This document shows, one piece after another, positions 26,324 to 35,398 of a stretch of DNA of 64,000 nt. The position numbers and the translations under genes are program-made. The stretch lies in assembly GCA_046483075.1 (NCBI GenBank), contig JAWODV010000042.1:62001-126000 (forward strand), in the 5' to 3' direction. The stretch is from JASMTM01 sp046483075 (lineage in GTDB: Bacteria > Thermotogota > Thermotogae > Petrotogales > Kosmotogaceae). The notes beneath the pieces are model-generated. The model was not told the origin of the DNA and did no database searches. It saw only the letters and a program-made list of their open reading frames with translations. Each line of letters starts with the position of its first letter. Within the stretch, counting starts at the first letter, position 1.

Positions 26324-26862
26324 AGGAAAACATTCTTGTTATCGCAGGTTTTGGCGGCCAAGGTGTAATGCTAATGGGCCAGGTACTGGCGACTGCAGCT
26401 ATGATTGAAAATAAACACAGTACATGGTTACCTTCTTATGGTCCTGAAATGCGTGGTGGAACAGCTAATTGCACAGTTGTTATAAGTGAAGAAATGATAG
26501 GTTCTCCCATTGCCGATACGCCAACTTCTGTGATTGCTATGAATATTCCGTCGTTGCTAAAATTTGAAGAAAAGCTTTCTCCAGAAGGACTATTGATCAT
26601 TAACAGTTCTGTGGTTGATAGGGACCCCTCGCGAGATGACATTCAGGTTGCAAAGATTGATGCAAGTAAGATTGCCGAAGAAATTGGAAACCTCAGGGTC
26701 GCAAACATGGTGGTGCTGGGAGCCTATATTGAAAAAACAAACCTGGTATCCCTTGAAAACGTTGAAAAAGCTTTTGAAAGAAAACTTACCGGTAGAAAGG
26801 CAAAACTAATCGATATGAATGTAGAGGCTGTTAAAGCTGGGATGAAAGCGGTAAGGAATTAA
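26320..26862 (+). CDS. 2-oxoacid:ferredoxin oxidoreductase, gamma subunit
   Basis: 180 residues, GTG start at 26320 overlapping the beta stop. The family N-terminus VIAGFGGQGVMLMGQ and LPSYGPEMRGGTANC are clear. It completes the four-subunit enzyme and is the last gene of the operon, followed by a strong hairpin. Confidence 0.94.
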   Translation: MKENILVIAGFGGQGVMLMGQVLATAAMIENKHSTWLPSYGPEMRGGTANCTVVISEEMIGSPIADTPTSVIAMNIPSLLKFEEKLSPEGLLIINSSVVDRDPSRDDIQVAKIDASKIAEEIGNLRVANMVVLGAYIEKTNLVSLENVEKAFERKLTGRKAKLIDMNVEAVKAGMKAVRN

Positions 26863-26928
26863 ACATTTTATTTATTTTCATTGATGCTTAAATCAAGTAA
26901 ATATTTCGAGAAAATGCAGTTAGTATTC

Positions 26929-26956
26929 AAACCCGGGTAGACAACCCGGGTTTTCA
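26929..26956 (+). terminator. bidirectional terminator between convergent genes
   Basis: A 10-bp perfect stem AAACCCGGGT / ACCCGGGTTT around a 5-base loop is followed by TTCATTTT on the plus strand and preceded by A-rich sequence. It ends the fermentation operon and probably also the mnmE operon converging from the right. Confidence 0.85.
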
Positions 26957-26962
26957 TTTTAT

Positions 26963-27661
26963 TTACTGGTTAGCAAACATCTGTAAAGTCTCCTGAAAAT
27001 CAAGGATCACAGCTGCTTCTTCATAAAAAGTATAGTTATTATCTTTAGTCTTCACAACCATAAAATAATCCCTTGTTTCTGGTTTTCCAATGCCCCTTAT
27101 ATTCCTAAGTGGAATAAACATATCTCTCATTCTTGGTAAATAGAGTTTATTGATGGTTACAGTCTCTTTTATATAGACGTCCTGAATATCCTCGTAAGGT
27201 ATATCAATAATTACCCTGTCTTTGTTCTGCGAAATGTAAACCGAAAAATACATTTTTTCTTCGGTCAAGATAACCTGACTTTCACTCATCTTTACTTTCT
27301 CAAGATACTCCACTATCCCAAAGGTATATTGAAGTGTTTTAACGTTTTTTCTTGTTTCTTTGTCATCATACCCAAGTTCCTCAATAAACAACTGTTTTTT
27401 CCTTTCTTCACCCATTCCCAGAAGAAGCGTGATTATACAGACACTGGTACTAAAAACAAAACCTCCACTTCCCATGCTCAAAATTATTGCAACTGCTTCA
27501 GCTGCAATAAACAAAACTGGTGCGATTTTAAGAAGGTTGTATGATGAATTCTTTCTGTATACAACAAAAAGAATGCACAATCCTTCCGCTATAAAGAAAT
27601 AAAATAATGGGTCAAGGAAAAATCGAGTTAATAACGCTACAAGAAGAATAATAAATGTCAT
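26963..27661 (-). CDS. membrane protein with C-terminal PH-like domain, unknown function
   Basis: 232 residues from the ATG at 27661, 5 bp after the mnmE stop; an in-frame TTG upstream lies inside mnmE. Three to four hydrophobic helices occupy residues 1-85. A soluble part of about 140 residues then has alternating strands (KMYFSVYIS, RVIIDIPYEDIQDVYI, RDYFMVVKTKDNNYTFYEE) that resemble a bacterial PH/GRAM fold. No catalytic motif is visible. It is translationally tied to mnmE, but a functional link is not evident. Confidence 0.7.
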   Translation of the reverse strand: MTFIILLVALLTRFFLDPLFYFFIAEGLCILFVVYRKNSSYNLLKIAPVLFIAAEAVAIILSMGSGGFVFSTSVCIITLLLGMGEERKKQLFIEELGYDDKETRKNVKTLQYTFGIVEYLEKVKMSESQVILTEEKMYFSVYISQNKDRVIIDIPYEDIQDVYIKETVTINKLYLPRMRDMFIPLRNIRGIGKPETRDYFMVVKTKDNNYTFYEEAAVILDFQETLQMFANQ

Positions 27662-27666
27662 TTTAT

Positions 27667-28992
27667 CTACTTCCCAACACAAAAATTACTGAAAATTGCA
27701 TTCATTATATCATCCTGGACAGTAGCACCTGTAAGCTCATCAATTATTCTGATGGATTGATTTATATGTGATGAAATAACATCAACTGTTATTCCTTCAT
27801 CTAAAGCCTTCTCTGTTTCTATTAGAAGCTCCAGCGCTTTTTTGACCGTACCTTTTTGCCTTTCTGTCACAAATAATTCACCATGATATTTTTTTCTAAA
27901 GTTTTCCGTCTTTCTAAGCATAAACTGTTCAAGCTTTTCCATACCGGTTCCTTTAAGAGCGCTAACAGATACATCTACAAATTCAGGGGTTTTATCAACC
28001 TTATCCCTTTTGTTACCAACAACTATGACATTGCCAAATGCATCTTCATAATCATCATAAAGGTCTAAATCCTCTTTTGGTGAAGTCAGGTCAACCATAA
28101 ACAAAACAAGGTCAGCCTGTTCCAGTTCTCTCAGACTCCTTTCAATACCTAATTTCTCAACTCTATCCGAAGCCGGGCGAATACCAGCTGTGTCAATTAT
28201 TTTAAAATACACACCCGAAATACTGAGTGCCTCTTCGATAGTGTCTCTTGTTGTACCAGGAATCTCTGTAACAATAGCTCTATCTCTTCGCAATAGCGAG
28301 TTGAGAAGAGTTGATTTGCCAACATTGGTCCTTCCCGCTATTACAGTCTTCACTCCATGAGTCAAAATAATACCGTTACTGCCATGTTTTAGCAGGTCTT
28401 CCATGGTCCCAATAATTTTTTTAAGTTCTTCAGCAATTTTTTCAGTTGAAACTTCCATTTCATCAGGATAATTCAAAACAACTTCGATCTCTGCAAGTAA
28501 ATTCACCATTCTTTTTCTAATTCGATCTATTGCCCTACTCAAACCACCTTTATAAGATGAGACAGCCGCTTTAAGAGCTTCTTTCGTATGTGCATTAACG
28601 ATTGATTCAATGGATTCGGCTTTAACCAGATCCATTTTCCCGTTCATTACAGCTCTTTTTGTAAACTCTCCTGGCTGGGCTTCTCTAAAACCAGCACTTA
28701 TTAACTTTTCAAGTGCCAACTTCAAAACAACAGGACTGCCGTGAAAATAAAGCTCAACCAAATTTTCTCCTGTATAAGAATGGGGCAATTTGTAGAACAC
28801 GCAATTAATTTCATCTATCATTTCATTATCAATAAAAAACTCCTTCAAATACATATGCCCTGGTTTAGGTACTTTATTAAAAGGAACAAATTTCTTTACC
28901 AGATCCCAGCTTTCGTTACCACTGCATCTAATAATTCCTATAGCAGATATAGCAGGATATGTAGCTATCGCACAAATTGGCTCATATATCAT
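27667..28992 (-). CDS. mnmE: tRNA modification GTPase MnmE
   Basis: Works with MnmG to form the (carboxymethyl)aminomethyl group at wobble U34. 441 residues. The N-terminal tetrahydrofolate-binding domain begins ICAIATYPAISAIGIIRCSG. The G domain has GRTNVGKSTLLNSLL, PGTTRD, DTAGIR and GNKRDK. The protein ends in FCVGK, the conserved catalytic Cys motif. Its start overlaps the mfd stop by 4 bp. The length is normal. Confidence 0.97.
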   Translation of the reverse strand: MIYEPICAIATYPAISAIGIIRCSGNESWDLVKKFVPFNKVPKPGHMYLKEFFIDNEMIDEINCVFYKLPHSYTGENLVELYFHGSPVVLKLALEKLISAGFREAQPGEFTKRAVMNGKMDLVKAESIESIVNAHTKEALKAAVSSYKGGLSRAIDRIRKRMVNLLAEIEVVLNYPDEMEVSTEKIAEELKKIIGTMEDLLKHGSNGIILTHGVKTVIAGRTNVGKSTLLNSLLRRDRAIVTEIPGTTRDTIEEALSISGVYFKIIDTAGIRPASDRVEKLGIERSLRELEQADLVLFMVDLTSPKEDLDLYDDYEDAFGNVIVVGNKRDKVDKTPEFVDVSVSALKGTGMEKLEQFMLRKTENFRKKYHGELFVTERQKGTVKKALELLIETEKALDEGITVDVISSHINQSIRIIDELTGATVQDDIMNAIFSNFCVGK

Positions 28993-31900
28993 TTTCTTTC
29001 ACCCACAAACATTCGTTCAAGAATATTCATAACTCTACTCCTGTATACAGAATACACAAAAACCCTCGATTCGTTTTCATTAACAATAGCTTTAAACCTT
29101 TTGAAAAGCCTTCTATCTACCTTGCCTTCTTTAAAGAAAATATTCAACATCTGCGATTCTGAGTCATAATCAATTATACTTACGCCTCTATTATATGCTC
29201 CAATTCTAATACGTGAAGCTCTAAGTAAAGATGTTGTATGTTCTGGTAGTGAACCAAATCTGTCTTTCAACTCACTTTCGATATTGTCGATATCATCCAC
29301 ACTCTCGGCAGTTGCTATTCTTCTATAGATCTTAAGGCGTTCAATGGAATTACCAATATAAACTTCTGGAATAACCATATGATAAGGTATATTACGTAAT
29401 TCTGTATCAATAACTTTTTCTGTTACTGTTTCCTTTTCTTCTTTACCTTTCATTTCAGCTACTGCTTTTTGTAGCATTTCATTATACATATATAAACCAA
29501 CAGTTGAAATATTTCCATGTTGTTCATCCCCCAACAATGCACCAAATCCTCTTATCTCCATATCCTTCATTGATAATTTCATACCACTACCAGCTCCGGT
29601 ATATTCATTGATCGCCTTCAATCGTTCTTGTGCCTGTGAAGTCATGCTTTTTTTATCATATAGAAAGTAAGCGAATGCCCTTCTATCGCTTCTCCCCACT
29701 CTACCTCGCAACTGATAAAGTTGTGCAAGGCCATAGCGATGAGAATCATCGACAATTAATGTATTGGCATTGGGTATATCGACACCACTTTCAATTATAG
29801 TTGTGCAAAGCAATAGATCAATATTACCTTTGTAAAAAGCTTTCACATTATTCTCAAATAACTTCTTTTGCATTTTCCCATGTGCAACTCCGATTTTTGC
29901 TTCAGGAATTAACTCTCTTAACATCTTTTCACGTTCATCCAGTTCTTCTACACGATTATGTACATATATGACCTGTCCACCTCTGTTAATTTCTCTCAGA
30001 ACAGCGGTTCTAACAAGCCTGCTCTTAAACTGTCCAACATATGTTTCTACTTCTCTTCTTCCATAAGGCGGGGTTGAAATTACTGATAACTCTCGCAACC
30101 CTGACAAAGCCATATAAAGCGTTCTTGGAATGGGTGTAGCACTCATTGATTGAACATTAACTGATAGCCTAAGTTTCTTAAAATATTCCTTCTGCATAAC
30201 TCCAAACAATTGTTCTTCGTCAATAATAACAAGTCCAAGATCTACAAAAGACAATTTCCTAGAAAGAAGGCTATGCGTTCCAATCAGTATATCTATATTA
30301 CCTTTCCTGACACCCTCAATTATATGATCTCTTTCCTTAGTTGTCCGGTAACGATCAAGGATATCCACCTTTATCCCGAAGGGTTCCATGCGCTCTACAA
30401 AGGTTTCATAATGCTGAGAAGCCAAAACTGTTGTAGGTACTAACACAGCAACCTGCCTGCCTGAAATAACTGATCTAAATGCAGCTCTTAAAGCAATTTC
30501 TGTTTTCCCGAAACCTGCGTCACCGCTGATTAATCTATCCATTGGCTTTTCATCAGCTAAATCTTCAAGTACATAATTAATTGCGTTAATCTGGTCTTCT
30601 GTTTCAACATGAGGAAAACTGTTCTCAAATGCCTTTTCCAGTTCTGGATCGCCATTTAGTTGACAACCCTTTGTCCTTTCCCTATTAGCATAAAGTAATG
30701 CTAGTTCTTTTATTCTCTTTCTTAAATCCTTTTCAACTCTTTTTTTCTGTCTTGTCCATACATTGCCGTGTAAAGAATTTAATTGGACGCCTTCTTCGGG
30801 TCCTACATATTTGTGAACTCTATCTACTCTTTCAACAGGTACATAAATCTTTGTATTGTTTTTATATTCAAGGGTTAAATACTCTCGGGTTCCAAGAAGA
30901 TTAGTAATTTTCTTAACTCCCAGAAATCTTCCGATACCATATTCTCTATGAACAACATAGTCGTTGACGTCAAGCTCAGTCCAATCAACAATAGGTACCC
31001 TTGGTACCTGCTTTTTTTCTTTGTATTTTTTTAATTTCCCAGCTTTAACCGTTTCTGACCTTTCCTTATCCCACGCTAAATATTCAGGCTCTTCTGAGGA
31101 GACAATATGATAATCTTTACGCGCAAGAAGGTTTTCAGGCGAGACACCACTATATCGTTTATAGAGGATTGAAGCTGCCCTATTTTCCTGTAGATATTCC
31201 TGCACTTCTCTCTCTACTCTCTGGAATTCATCAAGGCCCTCATCGGGTTTGATCAAATATAACCAAACATTATTAAAGTAATCAATAAGATAAGACTGGT
31301 TTTCGTAAAAAACACCGGAGACGGTTTCAAATAGTTTCTGATCATCCAGTTCATAGGGTATCATTGTTCCTGTTTTTTCTTCTATTTTTTTCACTCTGTC
31401 CCTGAGTCTAAACCTGCTGGTTTCAGTAAATACAGCTTCAGAAGCAGGCGTTATGGTTGCATTATTTTTGGTTTTTATGCTTCTCTGATTTTGAGGGTCA
31501 AAAATCTTAATACTTTCAATATTATTATCAAAAACATCTACCCTGTAAGGGTATTTATTGCCAGGTACGAATATGTCAAATATCTCTCCCTTGATAGAAA
31601 ACATACCCGGTTCGCTAACTGTGAAGACCCTTTCATAACCAATTTCAGTAAAACGTTTCGGATTTAACTCAACAGTACCTGATTTTTCAAGAACTATACT
31701 GTTGCTTTCAAAAACTTTTCTTGGAATCGTTTTTCTCAATAACCCGTGAAGGCTTGTATAAATAATGCTGGCATTTCCATAAACTATATGATAAAGTGCT
31801 CCCATCCTGTAACGTCTTACCCTTTCCGATATTCCAATCTCTTCAAAGGGAAAAACGTCATGGGAAGGGAAAATCAACTCGTTGACACTCAAATCCTTTG

Positions 31901-32021
31901 ATTTTATAAAACGATTGAGAAATCGTTCGTCGGGAAATACAACAATACTTGTTTTCTCAAAATCATTAGCATGTTTAACAAGCCATGCAGTTTCATCATT
32001 TGTTAATATCAATTGTTTCAC
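28989..32021 (-). CDS. mfd: transcription-repair coupling factor
   Basis: SF2 translocase that removes stalled RNA polymerase and recruits UvrA. 1010 residues, shorter than the 1148 of E. coli but not unusual for this phylum. The N-terminal UvrB-like region covers about residues 1-300. The RNA polymerase-interacting region is near WTELDVNDYVVHREYGIGRFLG. The helicase core has GDAGFGKTEIALRAAF, the DEEQ box, SATPIPRT and QLRGRVGRSDRRAFAYFLY. The C-terminal domain follows DMEIRGFGALLGDEQHG. The start is GTG at 32021, with GGGAG 12 bp upstream, which is rather far. Confidence 0.96.
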   Translation of the reverse strand: MKQLILTNDETAWLVKHANDFEKTSIVVFPDERFLNRFIKSKDLSVNELIFPSHDVFPFEEIGISERVRRYRMGALYHIVYGNASIIYTSLHGLLRKTIPRKVFESNSIVLEKSGTVELNPKRFTEIGYERVFTVSEPGMFSIKGEIFDIFVPGNKYPYRVDVFDNNIESIKIFDPQNQRSIKTKNNATITPASEAVFTETSRFRLRDRVKKIEEKTGTMIPYELDDQKLFETVSGVFYENQSYLIDYFNNVWLYLIKPDEGLDEFQRVEREVQEYLQENRAASILYKRYSGVSPENLLARKDYHIVSSEEPEYLAWDKERSETVKAGKLKKYKEKKQVPRVPIVDWTELDVNDYVVHREYGIGRFLGVKKITNLLGTREYLTLEYKNNTKIYVPVERVDRVHKYVGPEEGVQLNSLHGNVWTRQKKRVEKDLRKRIKELALLYANRERTKGCQLNGDPELEKAFENSFPHVETEDQINAINYVLEDLADEKPMDRLISGDAGFGKTEIALRAAFRSVISGRQVAVLVPTTVLASQHYETFVERMEPFGIKVDILDRYRTTKERDHIIEGVRKGNIDILIGTHSLLSRKLSFVDLGLVIIDEEQLFGVMQKEYFKKLRLSVNVQSMSATPIPRTLYMALSGLRELSVISTPPYGRREVETYVGQFKSRLVRTAVLREINRGGQVIYVHNRVEELDEREKMLRELIPEAKIGVAHGKMQKKLFENNVKAFYKGNIDLLLCTTIIESGVDIPNANTLIVDDSHRYGLAQLYQLRGRVGRSDRRAFAYFLYDKKSMTSQAQERLKAINEYTGAGSGMKLSMKDMEIRGFGALLGDEQHGNISTVGLYMYNEMLQKAVAEMKGKEEKETVTEKVIDTELRNIPYHMVIPEVYIGNSIERLKIYRRIATAESVDDIDNIESELKDRFGSLPEHTTSLLRASRIRIGAYNRGVSIIDYDSESQMLNIFFKEGKVDRRLFKRFKAIVNENESRVFVYSVYRSRVMNILERMFVGERK

Positions 32022-32066
32022 AAAAAATCATTTCTCCCTTAATCATTCACTATTTAAATTTTATCA

Positions 32067-32096
32067 TTGTTTGAACATCTTTTCCTGTGCTATAAT
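32067..32096 (+). promoter_or_regulatory. promoter of the thiB-thiP operon
   Basis: TTGTTT (32067-32072) and a perfect TATAAT (32091-32096) are separated by 18 bp, just ahead of the riboswitch. Transcription should start near 32103, at the first base of the aptamer. Confidence 0.7.
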
Positions 32097-32102
32097 GTAC
32101 TT

Positions 32103-32187
32103 ACCAGGGGAGCTTTTAAAGGCTGAGAGTGCGTGCGGCGCAGACCCTAAGCACCTGATTCGGGTAATACCGACGAAGGAAGGTCTG
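32103..32187 (+). promoter_or_regulatory. TPP riboswitch (THI element)
   Basis: The conserved blocks of the thiamine pyrophosphate aptamer are all present: GGGGAGC, GGCTGAGAG, GACCCT, ACCTGATTCGGGTAATACCG and CGAAGGAAGG. The variable P3 stem is short. It is followed directly by an intrinsic terminator, so TPP should switch transcription off. It controls a thiamine transporter, as expected for this class. Confidence 0.97.
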
Positions 32188-32190
32188 AGT

Positions 32191-32219
32191 AATGCCGTTC
32201 TTCTGGACGGCATTTTTTG
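32191..32219 (+). terminator. riboswitch expression-platform terminator
   Basis: AATGCCGT / ACGGCATT form an 8-bp stem followed by TTTTTTG. It lies between the TPP aptamer and the thiB ribosome site, giving the off state when TPP is bound. Confidence 0.92.
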
Positions 32220-32234
32220 TTGGGAGGTGATTTT

Positions 32235-33215
32235 ACGAAACTTAAGGTATTTTTAATAATTTTTTTAATGCTCACAGCAACAATGACAATGGCTAACCAA
32301 AAGCTTGTTATTTACACCTATGATAGTTTATTACCTTTAGCCAGTGAAGCATTTCAAACCTTTGAAGAAAAAGAAGACATTGAAATTGAGCTTCATGCTA
32401 TTGGTGATGCCGGCACTTTATTATCGAGGATAATCTCACAAAAGGAAAAGCTTGAGGTTGATGTAGTAATTGGAATCGACAATATTCTTGCTCAAAGAGC
32501 TTTTGAAGAAGGCCTTTTTATAGGTTATCTGCCAAGTAATGCTGAAAGAATTGACGATCCTTCAGTGATCTTTGATCCTTTCTGGAGATTAATTCCATAT
32601 GATTATGGAGCGATTGCACTAATTTATGATCCTAAAAACCTAGATGATATAAATGTAAAAAGCTTTGACGACCTTACCAGAAAAGAATTTAATCGATCTA
32701 TTATCATTCAGGATCCAAGGACGTCAAGCACCGGACTGGCATTTCTTGTCTGGACATATCTGCTACATGAAGATGATTTTGGTACCTTCTGGAAAGAATT
32801 TAACGATTCCATCCTCACAATTACACTTGGTTGGGGAGACGCTTTTGAAAAATTTGAAGCCCGGGAGGCGCCCATGATGGTGAGTTACGCTACAGACAAG
32901 GCTTACTCAATGCACAACTACAATGAAGCAAAATATGAGGTTCTTATTCCAGGAGGAAAAGGTTACGTTCAAATTGAAGGAGCAGGAATAATAAGATGGA
33001 GCAATCGGAAGGATGAAGCAAAAAAATTCATAGAATTTATGTTATCCGACGAATTTCAGAAACACATTCCTCTTACTCAATGGATGTTCCCTGTTACTGA
33101 TGTAGAATTACCCGAGGTATATGATTACGCAGTTAACCCTTATGAAATCTTGAAGGCACCGACAAATTTGGATATAGAACAGCTAATCGATGAATGGGAA
33201 AAAGCGATTTACTAA
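32235..33215 (+). CDS. thiB: thiamine ABC transporter substrate-binding protein
   Basis: A periplasmic-type binding protein of 326 residues. The signal peptide reads KLKVFLIIFLMLTATMTMA and the mature part starts NQKLVIYTYDSLLPLA, as in ThiB. Later motifs include DYGAIALIYDP and VEGAGI-like QIEGAGIIRWS. The start is unusual: the Shine-Dalgarno GGGAGGTGA (32222-32230) points at an in-frame ACG at 32235, exactly where the signal peptide should begin. The only upstream standard starts (TTG at 32217 and 32220) lie in the terminator tail. Downstream ATGs are inside the signal peptide. It is regulated by the TPP riboswitch. Confidence 0.92.
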   Translation, partial: TKLKVFLIIFLMLTATMTMANQKLVIYTYDSLLPLASEAFQTFEEKEDIEIELHAIGDAGTLLSRIISQKEKLEVDVVIGIDNILAQRAFEEGLFIGYLPSNAERIDDPSVIFDPFWRLIPYDYGAIALIYDPKNLDDINVKSFDDLTRKEFNRSIIIQDPRTSSTGLAFLVWTYLLHEDDFGTFWKEFNDSILTITLGWGDAFEKFEAREAPMMVSYATDKAYSMHNYNEAKYEVLIPGGKGYVQIEGAGIIRWSNRKDEAKKFIEFMLSDEFQKHIPLTQWMFPVTDVELPEVYDYAVNPYEILKAPTNLDIEQLIDEWEKAIY

Positions 33216-34806
33216 TCGGTTATTTTCATTAGTTTTTGCAGGTCTTTTTGTAGTAGTTCTAATTATATTTCCACTTGCAAAAGCCTTTGGTTCTTTCTCT
33301 GGTGAAGAAATTCTGAACACACTCAGCAAACCCACAATTTCGAAAATTCTTCGATTTACATTATTTCAGTCAGTAGTAAGCACAGCATTAGCATTTTTTA
33401 TCGGTCTGCCTGCTGCCTATTTTTTTGCCAGAACCAGGGGAATCCTTTCTCGAGCATTAAACTACATTACCTTCATTCCTTTTTTCTTACCCAGCATTTC
33501 CATGGTTGTTGGATTTCTTGTGTTATATGGAAAACAGGGAATAATAAATAATTTAGCACGCGCCTTGGGATTTTCAGAAATCAATATCCTTTACTCATTT
33601 GGAGCCATTATTCTTGGTCATGTTTTTTACAATTCACCAATAGTTGTAAGAGTTGTAGGGGATTCTTTAAGAAAGGTTCCAAAAGAATTCATTGAAGCCA
33701 CGAAAATCGATGGAGCATCCAAAATAAAAACATTTTTTAAACTTGAATTACCTCTCGTGATGCCGTCTATAGTGACATCACTTATTCTAATTTTTTCTTA
33801 TTGCTTTACCTCCTTTGCTGTCGTACTTATTTTAGGAGGTTCTCAGTTTGCTACAATGGAAGTTGCCATATACATGTATTTTAGATTGCTTGCCCGTCCT
33901 AGCATTGCGCTTGCACTGGCAATAGTACAATTTCTATTTATATTTGTTTTCGGATTGGTTCTTTTCTTTATGGAGAAAAGAACAAATTATCGAACTGGAG
34001 AATATTACTATTCTCATTCCCGTTCTCTTAGTACTTATTCTATTCTCTATTTTCTATTTGAAAGCATGCCTTTAGTCGCAGCAATCGCAGGCTCCGTTTA
34101 CAACTTTGCAACTCATAGCTTTACCTTTGATCGAATTAAACAAATATTCAGTTTCTCACGATGGGAGATGTTAAACACTTCACCAATAATTGCCTTTTTA
34201 AGATCCATTGCAATTTCACTTTTTACAGCCTTCATTGGGGTTATTCTGTTTTTTATCATAACGTGGAAGCTGCGCGAAGACAAAAATTCTAACCTCTTTA
34301 TCAGGTTAATTTCGTTGATAAGCATTTCAATAACACCTGCAATTTTAGCTCTGAGTTACAGCATAATATACGGAACAATTCCTGTTGTAATAAAGCTCAT
34401 TTTTGCATATCTGGTGGTATCATTCCCAGTAGCAGTTGGTTTAATGCATTCGAGTATAAGCTCACTTGATAAAAATCCACTGGAAGCTTCGATGATCGAT
34501 GGAGCTAACTCCATACAGCGATTCTGGTATATTATATTACCAATAATGAAACAGGTCTTTTTATCAACATTTGCCATAATTTTCGCTATTTCTATGGGCG
34601 AATTTGCAGCATCATTAATAATCGGAGGCGAAAAATTCCCGACTGCTACCGTTGCTATTTACAGACTTATTTCAGCAAGATATGTGCCTGAAGCAAGATT
34701 TCTCAGCGCACTTTTAATCATAACTGTATTTACTTTTATTGGATTAACAACAAAGATATTTGTTTATCCTTCTAAAGTGAACGATAATAATCGCAACAAT
34801 CTCTAA
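33190..34806 (+). CDS. thiP: thiamine ABC transporter permease (two fused halves)
   Basis: 538 residues with about twelve membrane helices. Two binding-protein-dependent permease domains are present, each with its EAA loop: EFIEATKIDGASKIKTFFKLELPLV and PLEASMIDGANSIQRFWYIILPIM (quoted in part as coupling-helix regions). The fused arrangement is typical of ThiP. It starts inside thiB (26-bp overlap) without a clear ribosome site, so translation is coupled. No ATPase gene (thiQ) follows; the operon ends in the convergent nth gene, with a 35-bp coding overlap. Confidence 0.93.
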   Translation: MNGKKRFTNRLFSLVFAGLFVVVLIIFPLAKAFGSFSGEEILNTLSKPTISKILRFTLFQSVVSTALAFFIGLPAAYFFARTRGILSRALNYITFIPFFLPSISMVVGFLVLYGKQGIINNLARALGFSEINILYSFGAIILGHVFYNSPIVVRVVGDSLRKVPKEFIEATKIDGASKIKTFFKLELPLVMPSIVTSLILIFSYCFTSFAVVLILGGSQFATMEVAIYMYFRLLARPSIALALAIVQFLFIFVFGLVLFFMEKRTNYRTGEYYYSHSRSLSTYSILYFLFESMPLVAAIAGSVYNFATHSFTFDRIKQIFSFSRWEMLNTSPIIAFLRSIAISLFTAFIGVILFFIITWKLREDKNSNLFIRLISLISISITPAILALSYSIIYGTIPVVIKLIFAYLVVSFPVAVGLMHSSISSLDKNPLEASMIDGANSIQRFWYIILPIMKQVFLSTFAIIFAISMGEFAASLIIGGEKFPTATVAIYRLISARYVPEARFLSALLIITVFTFIGLTTKIFVYPSKVNDNNRNNL

Positions 34807-35398
34807 TAAAACACTTATCACATAATGGTTTTTGAGGTTTGCATATATTTTTTCCAAATTCCACCAGTGAACCGTTCAGGGGACCCCAAAGTTCTTCAGG
34901 AATTAATTCAACAAGCTTTTTTTCTGTATCGTCAGGTTTTTTTGCATGAACCCACCCAATTCTATTTGCTATTCGATGAACATGTGTGTCCACCGCCATT
35001 GCTGGAATACCAAAACCAACAAATAAAACAATATTTGCTGTTTTTCTTCCAACTCCAGGTAATGAAACGAGTTCTTCTAAATTATTGGGTACCTTATCAT
35101 TGAACTTGTTATGAATAATTCTAGCTATTTCTATAATCCGGGTAGATTTTTGTCGATACATGCCAGACGCCTTAATCAATTCATATAGATCTTTGGGCTT
35201 TGCTTTAGAAAGCTCTTCTGCACCTCTATAGACACTAAATAACTTCCTTGATGCCATTTCAGTATTTTCATCTCTGGTTCGCTGACTCAAAACTGTGCTT
35301 ATTAGGATCCTGAATGGGTCTTTATGATATCGATATCGTGGAAAAGACTTTATGATTTTCTCCGCTATGAATTCCGGTTTACAATCAACAGAGCTCAT
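34772..35398 (-). CDS. nth: endonuclease III (DNA glycosylase/AP lyase)
   Basis: Excises oxidised pyrimidines. 208 residues. The helix-hairpin-helix is LPGVGRKTANIVL, and the catalytic Lys is in YRQKSTRIIEIARI. The catalytic Asp is in AVDTHVHRIANRIGW. The [4Fe-4S] motif is CKPQKPLCDKCFIRDCC (spacing C-x7-C-x2-C-x5-C; one of the two last Cys is the ligand). The ATG at 35398 overlaps the aminopeptidase stop by 4 bp. Confidence 0.96.
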   Translation of the reverse strand: MSSVDCKPEFIAEKIIKSFPRYRYHKDPFRILISTVLSQRTRDENTEMASRKLFSVYRGAEELSKAKPKDLYELIKASGMYRQKSTRIIEIARIIHNKFNDKVPNNLEELVSLPGVGRKTANIVLFVGFGIPAMAVDTHVHRIANRIGWVHAKKPDDTEKKLVELIPEELWGPLNGSLVEFGKNICKPQKPLCDKCFIRDCCDYYRSL

